NCBI RefSeq assembly: GCF_002073975.1 | Contig: NZ_CP020384.1 | Span: 3,534,001 to 3,598,000 of the forward strand | Reading direction: 5' to 3' | DNA length: 64,000 nt | DNA from: Rhodovulum sp. MB263 | GTDB taxonomy: Bacteria > Pseudomonadota > Alphaproteobacteria > Rhodobacterales > Rhodobacteraceae | Shown: one piece after another, positions 1 to 9,068 of the stretch | Layout: every line of letters begins with the position of its first letter | How positions within the stretch are numbered: the stretch's first letter is position 1 | Notes under the pieces: generated by a model | Databases searched by the model: none | The model's input: the letters and a program-made list of their open reading frames with translations, nothing else | What the model was told of the DNA's origin: nothing | Position numbers and translations under genes: made by a program

Positions 1-1
1 G

Positions 2-1600
2 GACCCTGGCCAGCGTACGGAAGAGAGCGACCAGGCAGAAACGCCGGTCGCGGAAGATGATACCCCGCCTGACTGGCGCAACATGAGGGTCGAAACCAGC
101 ATGGATCGCGGGCTTGACATCGTTTCCGGGGATGGCGCCCTGGCGGCAGATGGGACCCGATGCCTCTCGGACGACAATTTCGATGTGATCGGCTGGGGAG
201 GAGAGCGTGACCCCGGCGACCTGCTCGCCGAGAAGCGGAGCGCACTTCTCGACATGCGAGACACCACCGACCCTTCCGGCGTCATCGGCCTCGCTCGCGC
301 CTATATCGCGATGGGTTTCGGCGCCGAGGCGCGCGCCGTTCTCGCCGCCACCGCGACGGAAACGCCCGTTGTGCCATTGCTGCGCGAGATGGCCGCCATC
401 GTCGACACTGGCCAGGCCAATCATCCTGAGTTGTTCGATTCCCAGATATCCTGCCCGACCCGCGCAGCGCTTTGGGCCGCACTGGCCCGACCCGAGCTTC
501 GGGATCTGTCAGACTTCAACCGCACCGCCCTTCTGCAGAGCTTTTCCGAGCTTCCGATCCATTTGCGACGTCATCTCGGTCCGAAACTGGCCGAACGGTT
601 CCTTGCCGCCGGCGATCAGGCAACTGCCCTTCAAATCCGCAATGCCGTCGCACGCACTGGCGTGAAGGGTCAGACCACAGACCTGACGCTCATCGAGGCA
701 CAAATCGAACTGGCCCGCGGTTCCGTCGCTCGGGCCGACCGGAAAATCGAAGAGGTAATTTCCTCTGGCGGAACGGGCACGGCCGACGCACTCGCACTTC
801 GGATCGAAACGGCTCTCAGTCGCGATCAGATGCCGTCGGAGGATTCGCTGGCCCTTGCCGAGTCGCTCGCCTTCGAACGCCGTGGAACGGCCAGCGGCAC
901 CCGGCTCCTTACGCTCGCAATCCGCGGCCACGGCGCCCGTGCAGATTTCGAGACGGCCTTCGCGATGCTGGCCCATCATGGACTGGAAGGGCAAACAGAG
1001 TTGTCCTCCGAACTGCTGAGAGAGCTCGCGCGGCGCGGATCGGACGAGGAATTCATGCGCGAGGTTTATCTCGGCGCGCTGACACTTCCCGACATATCCT
1101 TCGATGCCGAAGCGCGCCTGGCCGTCGCGGACCGGCTGACAGCCATGGGCTTCCAGGATCGCGGTGCAAAAGTTCTCCAGCCACTGGCGCCCCAGGGCAC
1201 ACCCCGCGAACGACTGGTCCGCGCCCGGCTCGCCCTGGCACAGGGAAGTGCCGGGGAAGCCCAGCAATATATCGCTGGGCTCGACACCCCCGAAGCTGAC
1301 GCGCTGCGCGCCTTGATCGCCCAAAGGCAAGGTGACCTGAAGTCGGCTGCCGATTATCTCGGCGCGGTTGGCGATGCCGCGGCGCAATCTGCAATGGCTT
1401 GGCGTGCCCGCGACTGGAACGACGTCGAATCCTTGGGCAAACCGAACCAGCGCGCCTTCGTTCAGACGAGGCGCGACCGGGAACCTGCTGATCTCACGAT
1501 GGAACCCAGCCTGGCTGTGGCACGCGACGCCCTCGGATCCAGCGAGATCATGCGTGAAAGGCTGAAGGCCCTGCTCGATCAGCCCAGCACCCAGCCCTGA
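2..1600 (+). CDS. helical-repeat (TPR-like) protein in flagellar cluster, 5' end cut by window
   Basis: The reading frame is open from base 2, before the first in-window ATG at 83, so the true start probably lies outside the window. The visible ~530 residues have an acidic N-terminal stretch followed by alanine/leucine-rich short helices (for example ARAYIAMGFGAEARAVL and RARLALAQGSAGEAQQYI). The repeating small-large pattern is typical of TPR-like or SEL1-like helical repeats. No catalytic motif was recognised. It lies just upstream of flhA on the same strand, so a flagellar or motility role is inferred only from position. It could be a scaffold or a motor-associated protein. Confidence 0.6.
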   Translation, partial: DPGQRTEESDQAETPVAEDDTPPDWRNMRVETSMDRGLDIVSGDGALAADGTRCLSDDNFDVIGWGGERDPGDLLAEKRSALLDMRDTTDPSGVIGLARAYIAMGFGAEARAVLAATATETPVVPLLREMAAIVDTGQANHPELFDSQISCPTRAALWAALARPELRDLSDFNRTALLQSFSELPIHLRRHLGPKLAERFLAAGDQATALQIRNAVARTGVKGQTTDLTLIEAQIELARGSVARADRKIEEVISSGGTGTADALALRIETALSRDQMPSEDSLALAESLAFERRGTASGTRLLTLAIRGHGARADFETAFAMLAHHGLEGQTELSSELLRELARRGSDEEFMREVYLGALTLPDISFDAEARLAVADRLTAMGFQDRGAKVLQPLAPQGTPRERLVRARLALAQGSAGEAQQYIAGLDTPEADALRALIAQRQGDLKSAADYLGAVGDAAAQSAMAWRARDWNDVESLGKPNQRAFVQTRRDREPADLTMEPSLAVARDALGSSEIMRERLKALLDQPSTQP

Positions 1601-1940
1601 TCCGGCTCTCGTTCAGCCTTTGTCAATCCATGCGACCTAAGCTCCCGACAAGTTAGATCGAATTGAGCGGGCCAGAATGGCACATCCCTCTCTCCTGCAT
1701 GGACGCCCCTACCGTCTTGCACCAACGCTTTCCGGCTCCATCAGGGCAGGACGCGCGGAATTCGGAGCCACCATCCCGTCTCCCCGTCCGCGTCGAAAAT
1801 CGGTTAGTTGCAACCCTCCCCCGAACGCATACCAAAGAGCACGTCCCAGTATCCCGAAGGTGCAAACCGGACGGAGCCGTCCGAACATCCAGACCGAACG
1901 TTGCTTTTTCTTGTCATTCCGGCTCCAAGGAACCTGACTC
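1601..1940. other. 340-bp intergenic region upstream of flhA
   Basis: No convincing gene is seen here. The small reading frames on both strands have no recognisable motif. The stretch presumably carries the flhA operon promoter. I searched by eye for TTAA-N7-TTAA (CtrA) and TGGCAC-N5-TTGC (sigma-54) patterns and found no good match. Confidence 0.5.
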
Positions 1941-4028
1941 ATGCCCGGCTTCTCGGTTTCCGAACTGTTCCGTCCCACAATTCTGATGGCGCTCGCGCTC
2001 ATGGCAATCATCGTCATGATGGTGCTGCCGATGCCTGCCTGGGTCCTCGACATTGGTCTGGCCGCCTCTTTCGCCATCGCAATCCTTATCTTCACGGTAA
2101 CGCTCTTCATCGAACGACCGCTCGATTTCTCATCCTTCCCGACCATCCTGCTGGCATCGTTGATGCTCCGGCTGTCGCTCAATGTGTCCTCGACAAAGCT
2201 CATCATCGGCCAGGGTCATACCGGGACGGGGGCAGCCGGCAATGTTATCGAAGGTTTTGCGATGTTCGTCATGGGGGGGAACGTCTTCCTCGGTCTGGTC
2301 GTGTTCGGCGTGCTGATGATCGTCAACTTCATCGTCATCACCAAGGGCGCGGGACGGATGGCCGAGGTCGGTGCGCGCTTCGCCCTTGATGGAATGCCGG
2401 GCAAACAGCTCGCAATCGACAGCGACATGGCGGCCGGGGCCATCGATCATACAGAAGCAAAGACGCGGCGCGAACGTGAACAAGCCGAAACGACCTTCTT
2501 CGGTTCGCTCGACGGGGCTTCGAAATTCGTCAAGGGCGACGCGGTGGCGGGTCTGCTGATAACGCTTTTGAACCTGCTTATGGGGCTTGCCATCGGCGTG
2601 ATCATGCATGGCATGCCGCTAAAAGGTGCGTTCGAGACCTATGCGATCCTGACCGTCGGCGACGGCCTTGTCAGCCAGATCCCAGCCGTCATCATTTCGA
2701 TCGCAGCCGCACTTCTGCTGTCGCGGGGCGGCACGACCGGCACAACGGATTTCGCGGTTTTCAATCAACTCGGCAAGCATCCGGCCGCCCTTGGAACTGT
2801 ATCGGTTCTACTCGGCCTTTTCGCGCTGGTCCCTGGACTGCCATTCCTGCCCTTCATCGTCGGCAGCCTGGTGCTGGGGATCGCGGCGTTCAATCGGTGG
2901 CGCAGCATTCAGCGCGAGGCCGAACAAGCAGCCCAACCCGAAGCCGCGGAAAAGGCCGAGCCCGCCAACCGCATGGGCGATCTGCTCGATCTCGACGACA
3001 TCCATCTGGAATTTGCGCCCGACCTGGTCGGGATGGTGCTCGATCCTTCCACCGGGATCGAAGCCCGCATCGTGTCCATGCGCCGTCATGTGGCAGAGAG
3101 TTTCGGCCTGATCCTCCCCGAGATGCGGCTGACCGATAATGGAGCCCTGACGCCGGGCACATATGTCGTACGCATCCAGGGCGTGGAACAGGCACGCGAC
3201 CGGCTTCGGCCCGACCGGGTGCTGGCCCTTCAGGCCGGCGATATCGCGCTCCTCCCCCCCGGCGAGGATGTGCGCGAGCCCGTCTACGGCGCGCCCGCCC
3301 GCTGGGTCTCGGCGGACCGGCGCGAAGAACTGGCTTTACAGGGCGTCACCGTGGTCAACGCTTCCGAAGTGCTCGCGACGCATCTGCTTGAGGTTATCAA
3401 GAAAAACTTCGCACGACTTCTGACCAACAAGGCCCTGCGGCAGATCTTCGACGAGCTGAAGAACCTGTCGGATCAGTCCCGTGCCCAGGCCAATCGCCGG
3501 ATGATCGACGATCTTGTCCCGGAAAAGGTGCCGCCGGACCTTCTTCTCGCCGTACTCAGGCTCCTGCTGGAGGAGCGTGTCTCTATTCGAAACATGCCGC
3601 TGATTCTCGAAGCCATCGCCGAAGCCAGACCGAGCCATGCGGGTGCGGAGGCGATCTGCGAACATGTCCGTCGGCGCCTCGGCTTCCAACTCGTCGCAGA
3701 TCATCGCCGCGAAGACGGCACTCTGCCGCTATTACAGCTGTCGCCGGAGTGGGAAACGCGGTTCTCGACCTATCAGGTCGGAGGCGAGGCCGGTGTCTCG
3801 GACGTCGCGCTGCCGCCGGAAGAATTCAATCGTCTGGCCAGCGCCGTGTCCGAAAAGCTGGCCAAGGCCGGCGAGAATGGAATATTCCCGGTGATCGCGA
3901 CATCGGGCCGACGCCGCCGTTTCCTCCAGATGGCGCTTTCGGCCAAGGGCATCGCCGCTCCGGTGCTGTCTTTCGAGGAGATCGGAACCAACACGCGCCC
4001 CGCCTTGGTGGGCATGGTCGCGGCATGA
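1941..4028 (+). CDS. flhA: flagellar export gate protein FlhA
   Basis: FlhA forms the nonameric export gate ring of the flagellar type III secretion system in the inner membrane. The 695-residue protein has the expected build: a hydrophobic N-terminal half with about eight membrane segments, starting at residues 10-40, and a large cytoplasmic C-terminal domain after about residue 340. The N-terminal block (SSFPTILLASLMLRLSLNVSSTKLIL-like) is diagnostic for the family. ATG 1941 is preceded by an AAGGA ribosome site. The stop overlaps the fliR start as ATGA, so the three export genes are translationally coupled. Confidence 0.97.
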   Translation: MPGFSVSELFRPTILMALALMAIIVMMVLPMPAWVLDIGLAASFAIAILIFTVTLFIERPLDFSSFPTILLASLMLRLSLNVSSTKLIIGQGHTGTGAAGNVIEGFAMFVMGGNVFLGLVVFGVLMIVNFIVITKGAGRMAEVGARFALDGMPGKQLAIDSDMAAGAIDHTEAKTRREREQAETTFFGSLDGASKFVKGDAVAGLLITLLNLLMGLAIGVIMHGMPLKGAFETYAILTVGDGLVSQIPAVIISIAAALLLSRGGTTGTTDFAVFNQLGKHPAALGTVSVLLGLFALVPGLPFLPFIVGSLVLGIAAFNRWRSIQREAEQAAQPEAAEKAEPANRMGDLLDLDDIHLEFAPDLVGMVLDPSTGIEARIVSMRRHVAESFGLILPEMRLTDNGALTPGTYVVRIQGVEQARDRLRPDRVLALQAGDIALLPPGEDVREPVYGAPARWVSADRREELALQGVTVVNASEVLATHLLEVIKKNFARLLTNKALRQIFDELKNLSDQSRAQANRRMIDDLVPEKVPPDLLLAVLRLLLEERVSIRNMPLILEAIAEARPSHAGAEAICEHVRRRLGFQLVADHRREDGTLPLLQLSPEWETRFSTYQVGGEAGVSDVALPPEEFNRLASAVSEKLAKAGENGIFPVIATSGRRRRFLQMALSAKGIAAPVLSFEEIGTNTRPALVGMVAA

Positions 4029-4795
4029 CGCTCGAACTCGCCCCGGCGTTTGAGTTCTGGCGTCCCCTGATCTGGGCGGCTTTCCTCGTCTTCCTGCGGG
4101 TCGGTGCGATCATGGCGATGTTGCCGGCCTTCGGCGAACGCGCGGTCCCCATGAGGGTTCGGCTTGGCCTCGCACTTGCCTTCACTGCGGTCGTGTCTCC
4201 GGCCGTGTCCCCAGGCCTCATAGAGACCCCGCCCTCACTGACGCTGGCCTTCGCGACCGAAACCGTGATCGGTCTCGCCCTCGGGCTGGTCCTCCGGCTT
4301 ATGATCCTTGCCTTGCAAATGGCGGGCGAAATCGCAGCGCAGGCCACCTCTCTGGCTCAGATTCTCGGCGCGGCTTCGATGGACCCGCAACCGGCGATGG
4401 GGCGGCTCATGCTGATGGCCGGACTGGCGCTGGCCGTAATGTCAGGGCTGCATGTACGTGCGGCAGAGGCGATGATCCTGTCCTACGACCTGTTGCCTGC
4501 GGGCCAGTTTCCCCATGCTGGCGATCTGGCCGATTGGGGAGTCGGCAGCATCGCCAAAGGTTTTGCCCTCGCCGCGACCCTGGCAATGCCCTTCGTGATC
4601 GCCTCATTGATTTATAATGTTGCACTTGGCGTCATCAACAAGGCGATGCCGCAGCTGATGGTGGCCTTTGTCGGCGCCCCGGCCATTACGGCGGGTGGAC
4701 TGATCATTCTGTTTCTGTCGTTGCCGCCGATGCTGACATTCTGGCAGGACAAACTCCTGTCGCTTTTCGCGGCCCCGTTCGGAGCGGGCGGATGA
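4025..4795 (+). CDS. fliR: flagellar export apparatus protein FliR
   Basis: FliR is part of the FliPQR export channel in the flagellar basal body. This 256-residue protein is almost wholly hydrophobic, with five to six membrane segments. It carries the family segments GEIAAQATSLAQILG and ALGVINKAMPQLMV. The frame stays open upstream inside flhA, but ATG 4025 gives the normal FliR N-terminus (MTLELAPAFEFW) and overlaps the flhA stop as ATGA. Its own stop overlaps the flhB start. fliQ is elsewhere in the cluster, on the other strand near 9.8-10.1 kb. Confidence 0.95.
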   Translation: MTLELAPAFEFWRPLIWAAFLVFLRVGAIMAMLPAFGERAVPMRVRLGLALAFTAVVSPAVSPGLIETPPSLTLAFATETVIGLALGLVLRLMILALQMAGEIAAQATSLAQILGAASMDPQPAMGRLMLMAGLALAVMSGLHVRAAEAMILSYDLLPAGQFPHAGDLADWGVGSIAKGFALAATLAMPFVIASLIYNVALGVINKAMPQLMVAFVGAPAITAGGLIILFLSLPPMLTFWQDKLLSLFAAPFGAGG

Positions 4796-5871
4796 GCGAC
4801 GAGGATCCCGGCGACAAGCAGTTCGAGCCGACACAGAAAAAGCTCGATGATGCAAGGAGAAAGGGCGAAATCGCCCGATCTACCGATATCAATACGGCCG
4901 CAGTTTATGCCGGGTTCGCGCTGACTGCGATGGCACTCGGCGGCAGCAGCCTGATCAAGATGGGCGAGCTCGGCGCAGGTATGATCGGTCAGGCCGACCG
5001 GCTGGCACCTCTGCTTCTGGAGGGGCATGGCAGCGCCCCGACAGGAGGCCTGATGGCGCGGTTTGGCCTTGTCGTGCTGCCCTGGCTTGCAATTCCCGCC
5101 CTTGCCGCCCTTGCTTCGGTTTTGGCGCAGCGCAGTCTGGTCGTCGCACCGGAAAAGCTGATGCCCAAGCTGTCGCGGATCAATCCGATCGAAACCGCGA
5201 AGAACAAGTTCGGCCGTTCCGGGCTGTTCGAGTTCACCAAAAGTACCGTCAAGCTCGCGCTCTACACCATCCTGCTTGCTCTCTATCTCAGCCATCATTT
5301 CGAAGAAATGCTTGGCACGATGTATCTGTCACCCGCGATGGCTGCGGCCAAGCTGGTGCGAATGTCGGCCGAGTTCCTGACAGTGGTTGTCGCTATTGCC
5401 GCCTCGATCGGTGCGGTCGATTACCTGTGGCAGATCGCCGAACATCGCAGGCGCCATCGGATGTCGCTCGAGGAACTCAAGGAGGAACTCAAGCAGTCCG
5501 AAGGGGATCCTCATATCAAGCAACAACGACGGCAGCGCGGCATGGATATCGCGACCAACCGAATGTTGCGAGATGTGCCCGATGCCGATGTGGTGATCGT
5601 CAACCCGACGCATTATGCCGTCGCGCTGAAATGGGACCGCGCCAGCCGCGGCGCCCCGTTCTGCCTGGCCAAAGGAATGGACGAGGTTGCGGCGCGGATC
5701 CGAGAGGTCGCGGCCGAGGCCGGCGTGCCGATGCGCAGCGACCCACCGACAGCGCGGGCGATATATGGAAGCGTCGAGATTGGCGACGAAATCAAACCAG
5801 AGCATTACAAGGCCGTGGCTGCCGCGATCCGCTTTGCAGAAGAAATGCGGTCCAGGGCGAAAGTGCTGTGA
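4792..5871 (+). CDS. flhB: flagellar export switch protein FlhB
   Basis: FlhB is the substrate-specificity switch of the flagellar export gate. The 359-residue sequence opens with the usual charged N-terminus (FEPTQKKLDDARRKGEIARS) and four membrane segments between about 35 and 215. The autocleavage motif NPTH is at residues 271-274. Cleavage after Asn is the known family step that changes export from rod/hook to filament substrates, probably in concert with FliK at 17-18.7 kb. Both ends overlap neighbouring genes by ATGA. Confidence 0.97.
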   Translation: MSDEDPGDKQFEPTQKKLDDARRKGEIARSTDINTAAVYAGFALTAMALGGSSLIKMGELGAGMIGQADRLAPLLLEGHGSAPTGGLMARFGLVVLPWLAIPALAALASVLAQRSLVVAPEKLMPKLSRINPIETAKNKFGRSGLFEFTKSTVKLALYTILLALYLSHHFEEMLGTMYLSPAMAAAKLVRMSAEFLTVVVAIAASIGAVDYLWQIAEHRRRHRMSLEELKEELKQSEGDPHIKQQRRQRGMDIATNRMLRDVPDADVVIVNPTHYAVALKWDRASRGAPFCLAKGMDEVAARIREVAAEAGVPMRSDPPTARAIYGSVEIGDEIKPEHYKAVAAAIRFAEEMRSRAKVL

Positions 5872-6215
5872 TGGACAACCGCGATGACAGGCCGGAACGC
5901 CTCGTCCGCATAGGCTCGGTCCTTAAAGATGCCGCGCTGAACCGTCTGCGACGAGCGGCGCAGGAGTGCCGCCGGATCGAAGCCGCCATCGCGGAACTCG
6001 ACGACGAGGCCCTGCGGGCGGCCGCCGACGACGATATCGCCATGCGCGCGGTCTTTGACCGCAGCCGAACGCTCCGACACAGTCAACGTCGCACCGCGCT
6101 GAATGCCGAACTGGCCCGGGCTCGGGCAGAAGAGGCTCTCTTGATGCGAGACGCAGCCCGGGCTTTCGGTCGTGACGAAGCGATCCGGGGACTGTTCAAC
6201 CGGACACAGCGTTGA
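5871..6215 (+). CDS. small charged helical protein after flhB (possible FliJ-like chaperone)
   Basis: This 114-residue protein starts at an ATG overlapping the flhB stop codon, so it belongs to the export-gate operon. It is almost entirely alpha-helical and rich in Ala, Arg and Glu. Heptad-like stretches (RRAAQECRRIEAAIAELDDEALRAA) suggest a coiled coil, and there is no membrane segment. Size, helicity and position recall FliJ or other export chaperones, but I recognise no diagnostic motif. A FliJ-type role is a guess from context. Confidence 0.7.
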   Translation: MDNRDDRPERLVRIGSVLKDAALNRLRRAAQECRRIEAAIAELDDEALRAAADDDIAMRAVFDRSRTLRHSQRRTALNAELARARAEEALLMRDAARAFGRDEAIRGLFNRTQR

Positions 6216-6227
6216 ACGGGCTGCCTT

Positions 6228-6450
6228 AGGTGTTTGATCCCACGGTTTGATGGTGTGATCCTTTCTCAGGAATGGAAGGAAGCATTATGGGCCAGGTTCG
6301 TCACGGGAGCGCCACGACCACGCACGCTGTCAGAGCAGCAATACAACGATCGCAAGCTTCGCTCGCGACGTTGAGCCGGGAGATGCGCATCAATCCCAAA
6401 ACGGTTGCAAAGTGGCGCAAGCGAGCGACGGTCGATGGTCTGTCCCGAAA
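6228..6450 (+). pseudogene. IS481-family transposase remnant (left end plus N-terminal codons)
   Basis: ATG 6287, with a GGAAGGA ribosome site, begins a sequence typical of IS481 transposases: MGQVRHGSATTT followed by a helix-turn-helix ending in INPKTVAKWRKRATV. Homology stops near 6445 (VDG then unrelated sequence), so only about 52 of roughly 300-400 residues survive. The preceding 48 bp (6228-6275) resemble 46217-46264 in the same window, consistent with a shared IS terminus. The fragment separates the flhB operon from the reverse-strand fliL-like gene. It is surely non-functional. Confidence 0.8.
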
Positions 6451-6531
6451 AGAACGGAAATTTCTGGCTTTGCGCGTGTATCGCGTCTCCAGACCTCCGA
6501 TCCGGACAGATGCAGGCTCGGCAAGAAACTG

Positions 6532-7065
6532 CTATGCGTCTTGCCGAACGAGGTCAGTGATGAGGATGTCCGACACAATCGGACCCAGCACGCTTTGCGA
6601 TGCCTCCAGCAATGCTCGCCGCAGCAGCGTCAGGTTGCCGCTTTCGGTAAAGGCTCCGTCGAAGCCGCCCGCATTGGCATGGTCGAAAAGGACCTGCAGG
6701 AAGGCATCGCGCAGCCGGGGTTCGCGTTCGAAGACCAATTCGCTGCTGCCTGTGGGGGTCTCAAGACTGATCGACATGACTACCAGGGCAACGACCCTAC
6801 CGGCGTGGATGACCGGTACGACAAACTGGTTGTTGAGCTTCACATACTCAGAACTGCCTGAGAGGTCGCCGCCATGCCCGGCGGCAGGCGGCGGTCCCGC
6901 AGCCTGGCCATTGGCCGCCACATGCCCGCCGTCTTCGGCCTGACCTTGGGGAGTGCCTTGATCGATCGACTCAGGCGGGGGCGGGGCAGGTTTCAGAAGG
7001 AACCCCGCACCGCCGCCGAGCGCAAGGCCGACGAGCGCAATAATGACAGGTAAGAGCTTGCCCAT
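6532..7065 (-). CDS. FliL-like flagellar basal-body-associated protein
   Basis: This 177-residue protein has one N-terminal membrane anchor (residues 5-25), a Pro/Gly-rich linker, and a periplasmic domain. The domain has the FliL features: SEYVKLNNQFVVPV at its start and REPRLRDAFLQVLF in the middle. FliL stabilises stator-rotor interaction at the motor. It is the last gene of a reverse-strand basal-body run, 8 bp after flgH. Another fliL paralogue may exist outside the window, so I leave the symbol open. The IS481 remnant lies directly downstream. Confidence 0.85.
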   Translation of the reverse strand: MGKLLPVIIALVGLALGGGAGFLLKPAPPPPESIDQGTPQGQAEDGGHVAANGQAAGPPPAAGHGGDLSGSSEYVKLNNQFVVPVIHAGRVVALVVMSISLETPTGSSELVFEREPRLRDAFLQVLFDHANAGGFDGAFTESGNLTLLRRALLEASQSVLGPIVSDILITDLVRQDA

Positions 7066-7073
7066 TTCGGTTA

Positions 7074-7811
7074 TCAGAATGGCAGGATGATATCGGCAAT
7101 CTGATGGCCGATCCGTGGCTGTTGAACGTCCATGATTTGGCCGCGACCGCCATAAGAGATGCGGGCTGCCGCAATCTTGTCATAGGTGATCTCGTTCTGA
7201 CGCGAGATGTCTTCGGGACGGACATAACCGCTAACCAGAAGTTCGCGCATCTCATAATTGACCCGAACCTCTTGCGAGCCTTCAATCTTCATGACGCCAT
7301 TATTCAGGACGTCGGTGACAGTGGCCGCGATCCGAAGCGTCAACTTCTCCTTGCGTTTTACCGACCCATTACCGCTATGGCTCGAACTTGAATCTGCATC
7401 GACGGCATTGTCCATCGTCACTCCATCGGGCAGAGCCTTGTTGATCCGTTGCGGAATACCCAAGAGCTGTGGGACGCCCATCGAAGTGGCGCCGCTCCGG
7501 CTCCGCGCGGTCGTATTCGAGATTTCAGCCTTTTCGTCGATCTCGATCACCACGGTCAGGATGTCGCCACGGCGTCCGGCTCGATGATCGCCCAGAAGCG
7601 ACTGGCGCCCATGGGCCCAGAGCGAGGAATTGTCGAGCGGGCTGCGACGCTCGACCTCCATAGGCAATGTCGTGCTGTCCGTCATCGCGTAATAGGAGTT
7701 GGACCCTTCTACGGGTTTGAAGGACGGGGGCCGGCCGACCTCTTTCAGCCGGTCGCAGGCCGCCGGAACGAGCAGCGCCGTGGCGCAGAAAACAAGGACA
7801 AGGGGTCTCAT
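7074..7811 (-). CDS. flgH: flagellar L-ring lipoprotein FlgH
   Basis: FlgH forms the outer-membrane L-ring bushing around the flagellar rod. The 245-residue precursor has a lipoprotein signal with lipobox LVPAAC, so Cys19 is the likely lipidated residue. Family blocks are clear: SLWAHGRQSLLGDHRAGRRGDILTVVI and the C-terminal VRPEDISRQNEITYDKIAAARISYGGRG. flgA, whose product helps P-ring assembly, is the adjacent upstream gene on the same strand, 15 bp away. Confidence 0.95.
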   Translation of the reverse strand: MRPLVLVFCATALLVPAACDRLKEVGRPPSFKPVEGSNSYYAMTDSTTLPMEVERRSPLDNSSLWAHGRQSLLGDHRAGRRGDILTVVIEIDEKAEISNTTARSRSGATSMGVPQLLGIPQRINKALPDGVTMDNAVDADSSSSHSGNGSVKRKEKLTLRIAATVTDVLNNGVMKIEGSQEVRVNYEMRELLVSGYVRPEDISRQNEITYDKIAAARISYGGRGQIMDVQQPRIGHQIADIILPF

Positions 7812-7826
7812 GGACGGAGGGGCTCC

Positions 7827-8264
7827 TCAGGGTTTCAGGCTGGCGCCGACGACCACGCTGCCGTCGGGCGCGACAAATCCGGTGACGGTGTTGCGGGAGG
7901 CAAGATTCATCACGCGCAGGGCATCGCCGACACCGGCCCGGTCGAGCGCACGGGCATCGGCGGCGATGCTGAGGCCGCGGCTCTGATAACGCAGGGTGAC
8001 AATCTGGTTGCGTTCGATGATCGCTGGCGGACCGACATCGCTGATCCGGATCGGACGACCGGCATAGAGATTGACCCGCGCCTCCTGACCGATGGCCTCC
8101 TCGGGGGAGGTCAGGGTGCCGACCGCCTCTCCGGCAACCACTGCCACATCGCCGGGGCCAAGGATCGTCTGTCCCCGCACCGACCGGGTCGCAACAAGAA
8201 TGTCGGCATCGGCGACGACCGGCAATACAGCGCCTAGAACGGCAAGGAGGACAAGCAGTCGCAT
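7827..8264 (-). CDS. flgA: flagellar P-ring assembly chaperone FlgA
   Basis: FlgA is a periplasmic chaperone for assembly of the P-ring protein FlgI. The start is ATG 8264, overlapping the flgG stop as ATGA, which gives 145 residues. There is a Sec signal peptide (MRLLVLLAVLGAVLPVVADA) and a SAF-like domain with RPIRISDVGPPAIIERNQIVTL. The C-terminal half contains NTVTGFVAPDGSVVVG. The length is typical of the short alphaproteobacterial form. Confidence 0.9.
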   Translation of the reverse strand: MRLLVLLAVLGAVLPVVADADILVATRSVRGQTILGPGDVAVVAGEAVGTLTSPEEAIGQEARVNLYAGRPIRISDVGPPAIIERNQIVTLRYQSRGLSIAADARALDRAGVGDALRVMNLASRNTVTGFVAPDGSVVVGASLKP

Positions 8265-9049
8265 CAACGCACCTGTGTCGTCGCACTCATCATCTGGTCT
8301 GCGGCGGTGATGACCTTGGCATTCAGTTCGTAACCGCGCTGCGCTTCGATCAAATCCGTGATCTCGCGCACCGCATCGACAGAACTGTCTTCGAGATAGC
8401 CCTGCCTCAACGTGCCGAAACCATCGACGCCGGGCGTGCCGACAAGTGCCGCGCCCGACGCCTCGGTCTCGACGAAGAGGTTCGAACCGATCGCTTCGAG
8501 CCCCTTGTCATTGCTGAACATTGTGAGGTTGAATTGACCCAGCAGCTGAGCCTGGACCTCACCGTCGAAATACGCATAGACCTCGCCTTCGGAGTTGACA
8601 GAGAGGCTGCGAACATCGTCGGGAATGGTGATGCCCGGACTCACGGTATAGCCGTCGGAGGTGACGATGAGCCCGTCTCCGGTGCGTTTCAACGCTCCGT
8701 CGCGGGTATAGGCGGCTTGGCCCGAGGGCAGCGTCACCTCCAGATAGCCGCGGCCGTCGATGGCAACGTCGAGGTCGCCATTGGTCTGCGACAGCGACCC
8801 CTGGGCCAGCACCACCGACACCGCGGCCGGTCGCACGCCCAGCCCCAGCTGCACACCGGTCGGCAAAACCGTGCCGTCATTGGCATTGATGGTTCCGGGC
8901 CGTGCGACCTGCTGATAATGTAGGTCGGCGAAATCGGCGCGGCGGGCATTGTAGCCCGTGGTGCTCATGTTCGCGAGGTTGTTCGAGATGACTTCGACCC
9001 GCATCTGCTGGGCCGACATGCCGGTCGCGGCGATCTGAAGAGCGCGCAT
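8264..9049 (-). CDS. flgG: flagellar distal rod protein FlgG
   Basis: FlgG polymerises into the distal rod, the part that crosses the P and L rings. At 261 residues it has normal family length. The N-terminal rod motif is MRALQIAATGMSAQQMRVEVISNNLANMSTTGYN, and the C-terminal motif has YLEDSSVDAVREITDLIEAQRGYELNAKVI. The central segment TNGDLDVAIDGRGYLEV is closely matched by the insert in the DUF1217 protein at 12653-13951. It sits 19 bp downstream of flgF. Confidence 0.97.
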   Translation of the reverse strand: MRALQIAATGMSAQQMRVEVISNNLANMSTTGYNARRADFADLHYQQVARPGTINANDGTVLPTGVQLGLGVRPAAVSVVLAQGSLSQTNGDLDVAIDGRGYLEVTLPSGQAAYTRDGALKRTGDGLIVTSDGYTVSPGITIPDDVRSLSVNSEGEVYAYFDGEVQAQLLGQFNLTMFSNDKGLEAIGSNLFVETEASGAALVGTPGVDGFGTLRQGYLEDSSVDAVREITDLIEAQRGYELNAKVITAADQMMSATTQVR

Positions 9050-9068
9050 GGAATTCGTCCTTTCTGAA

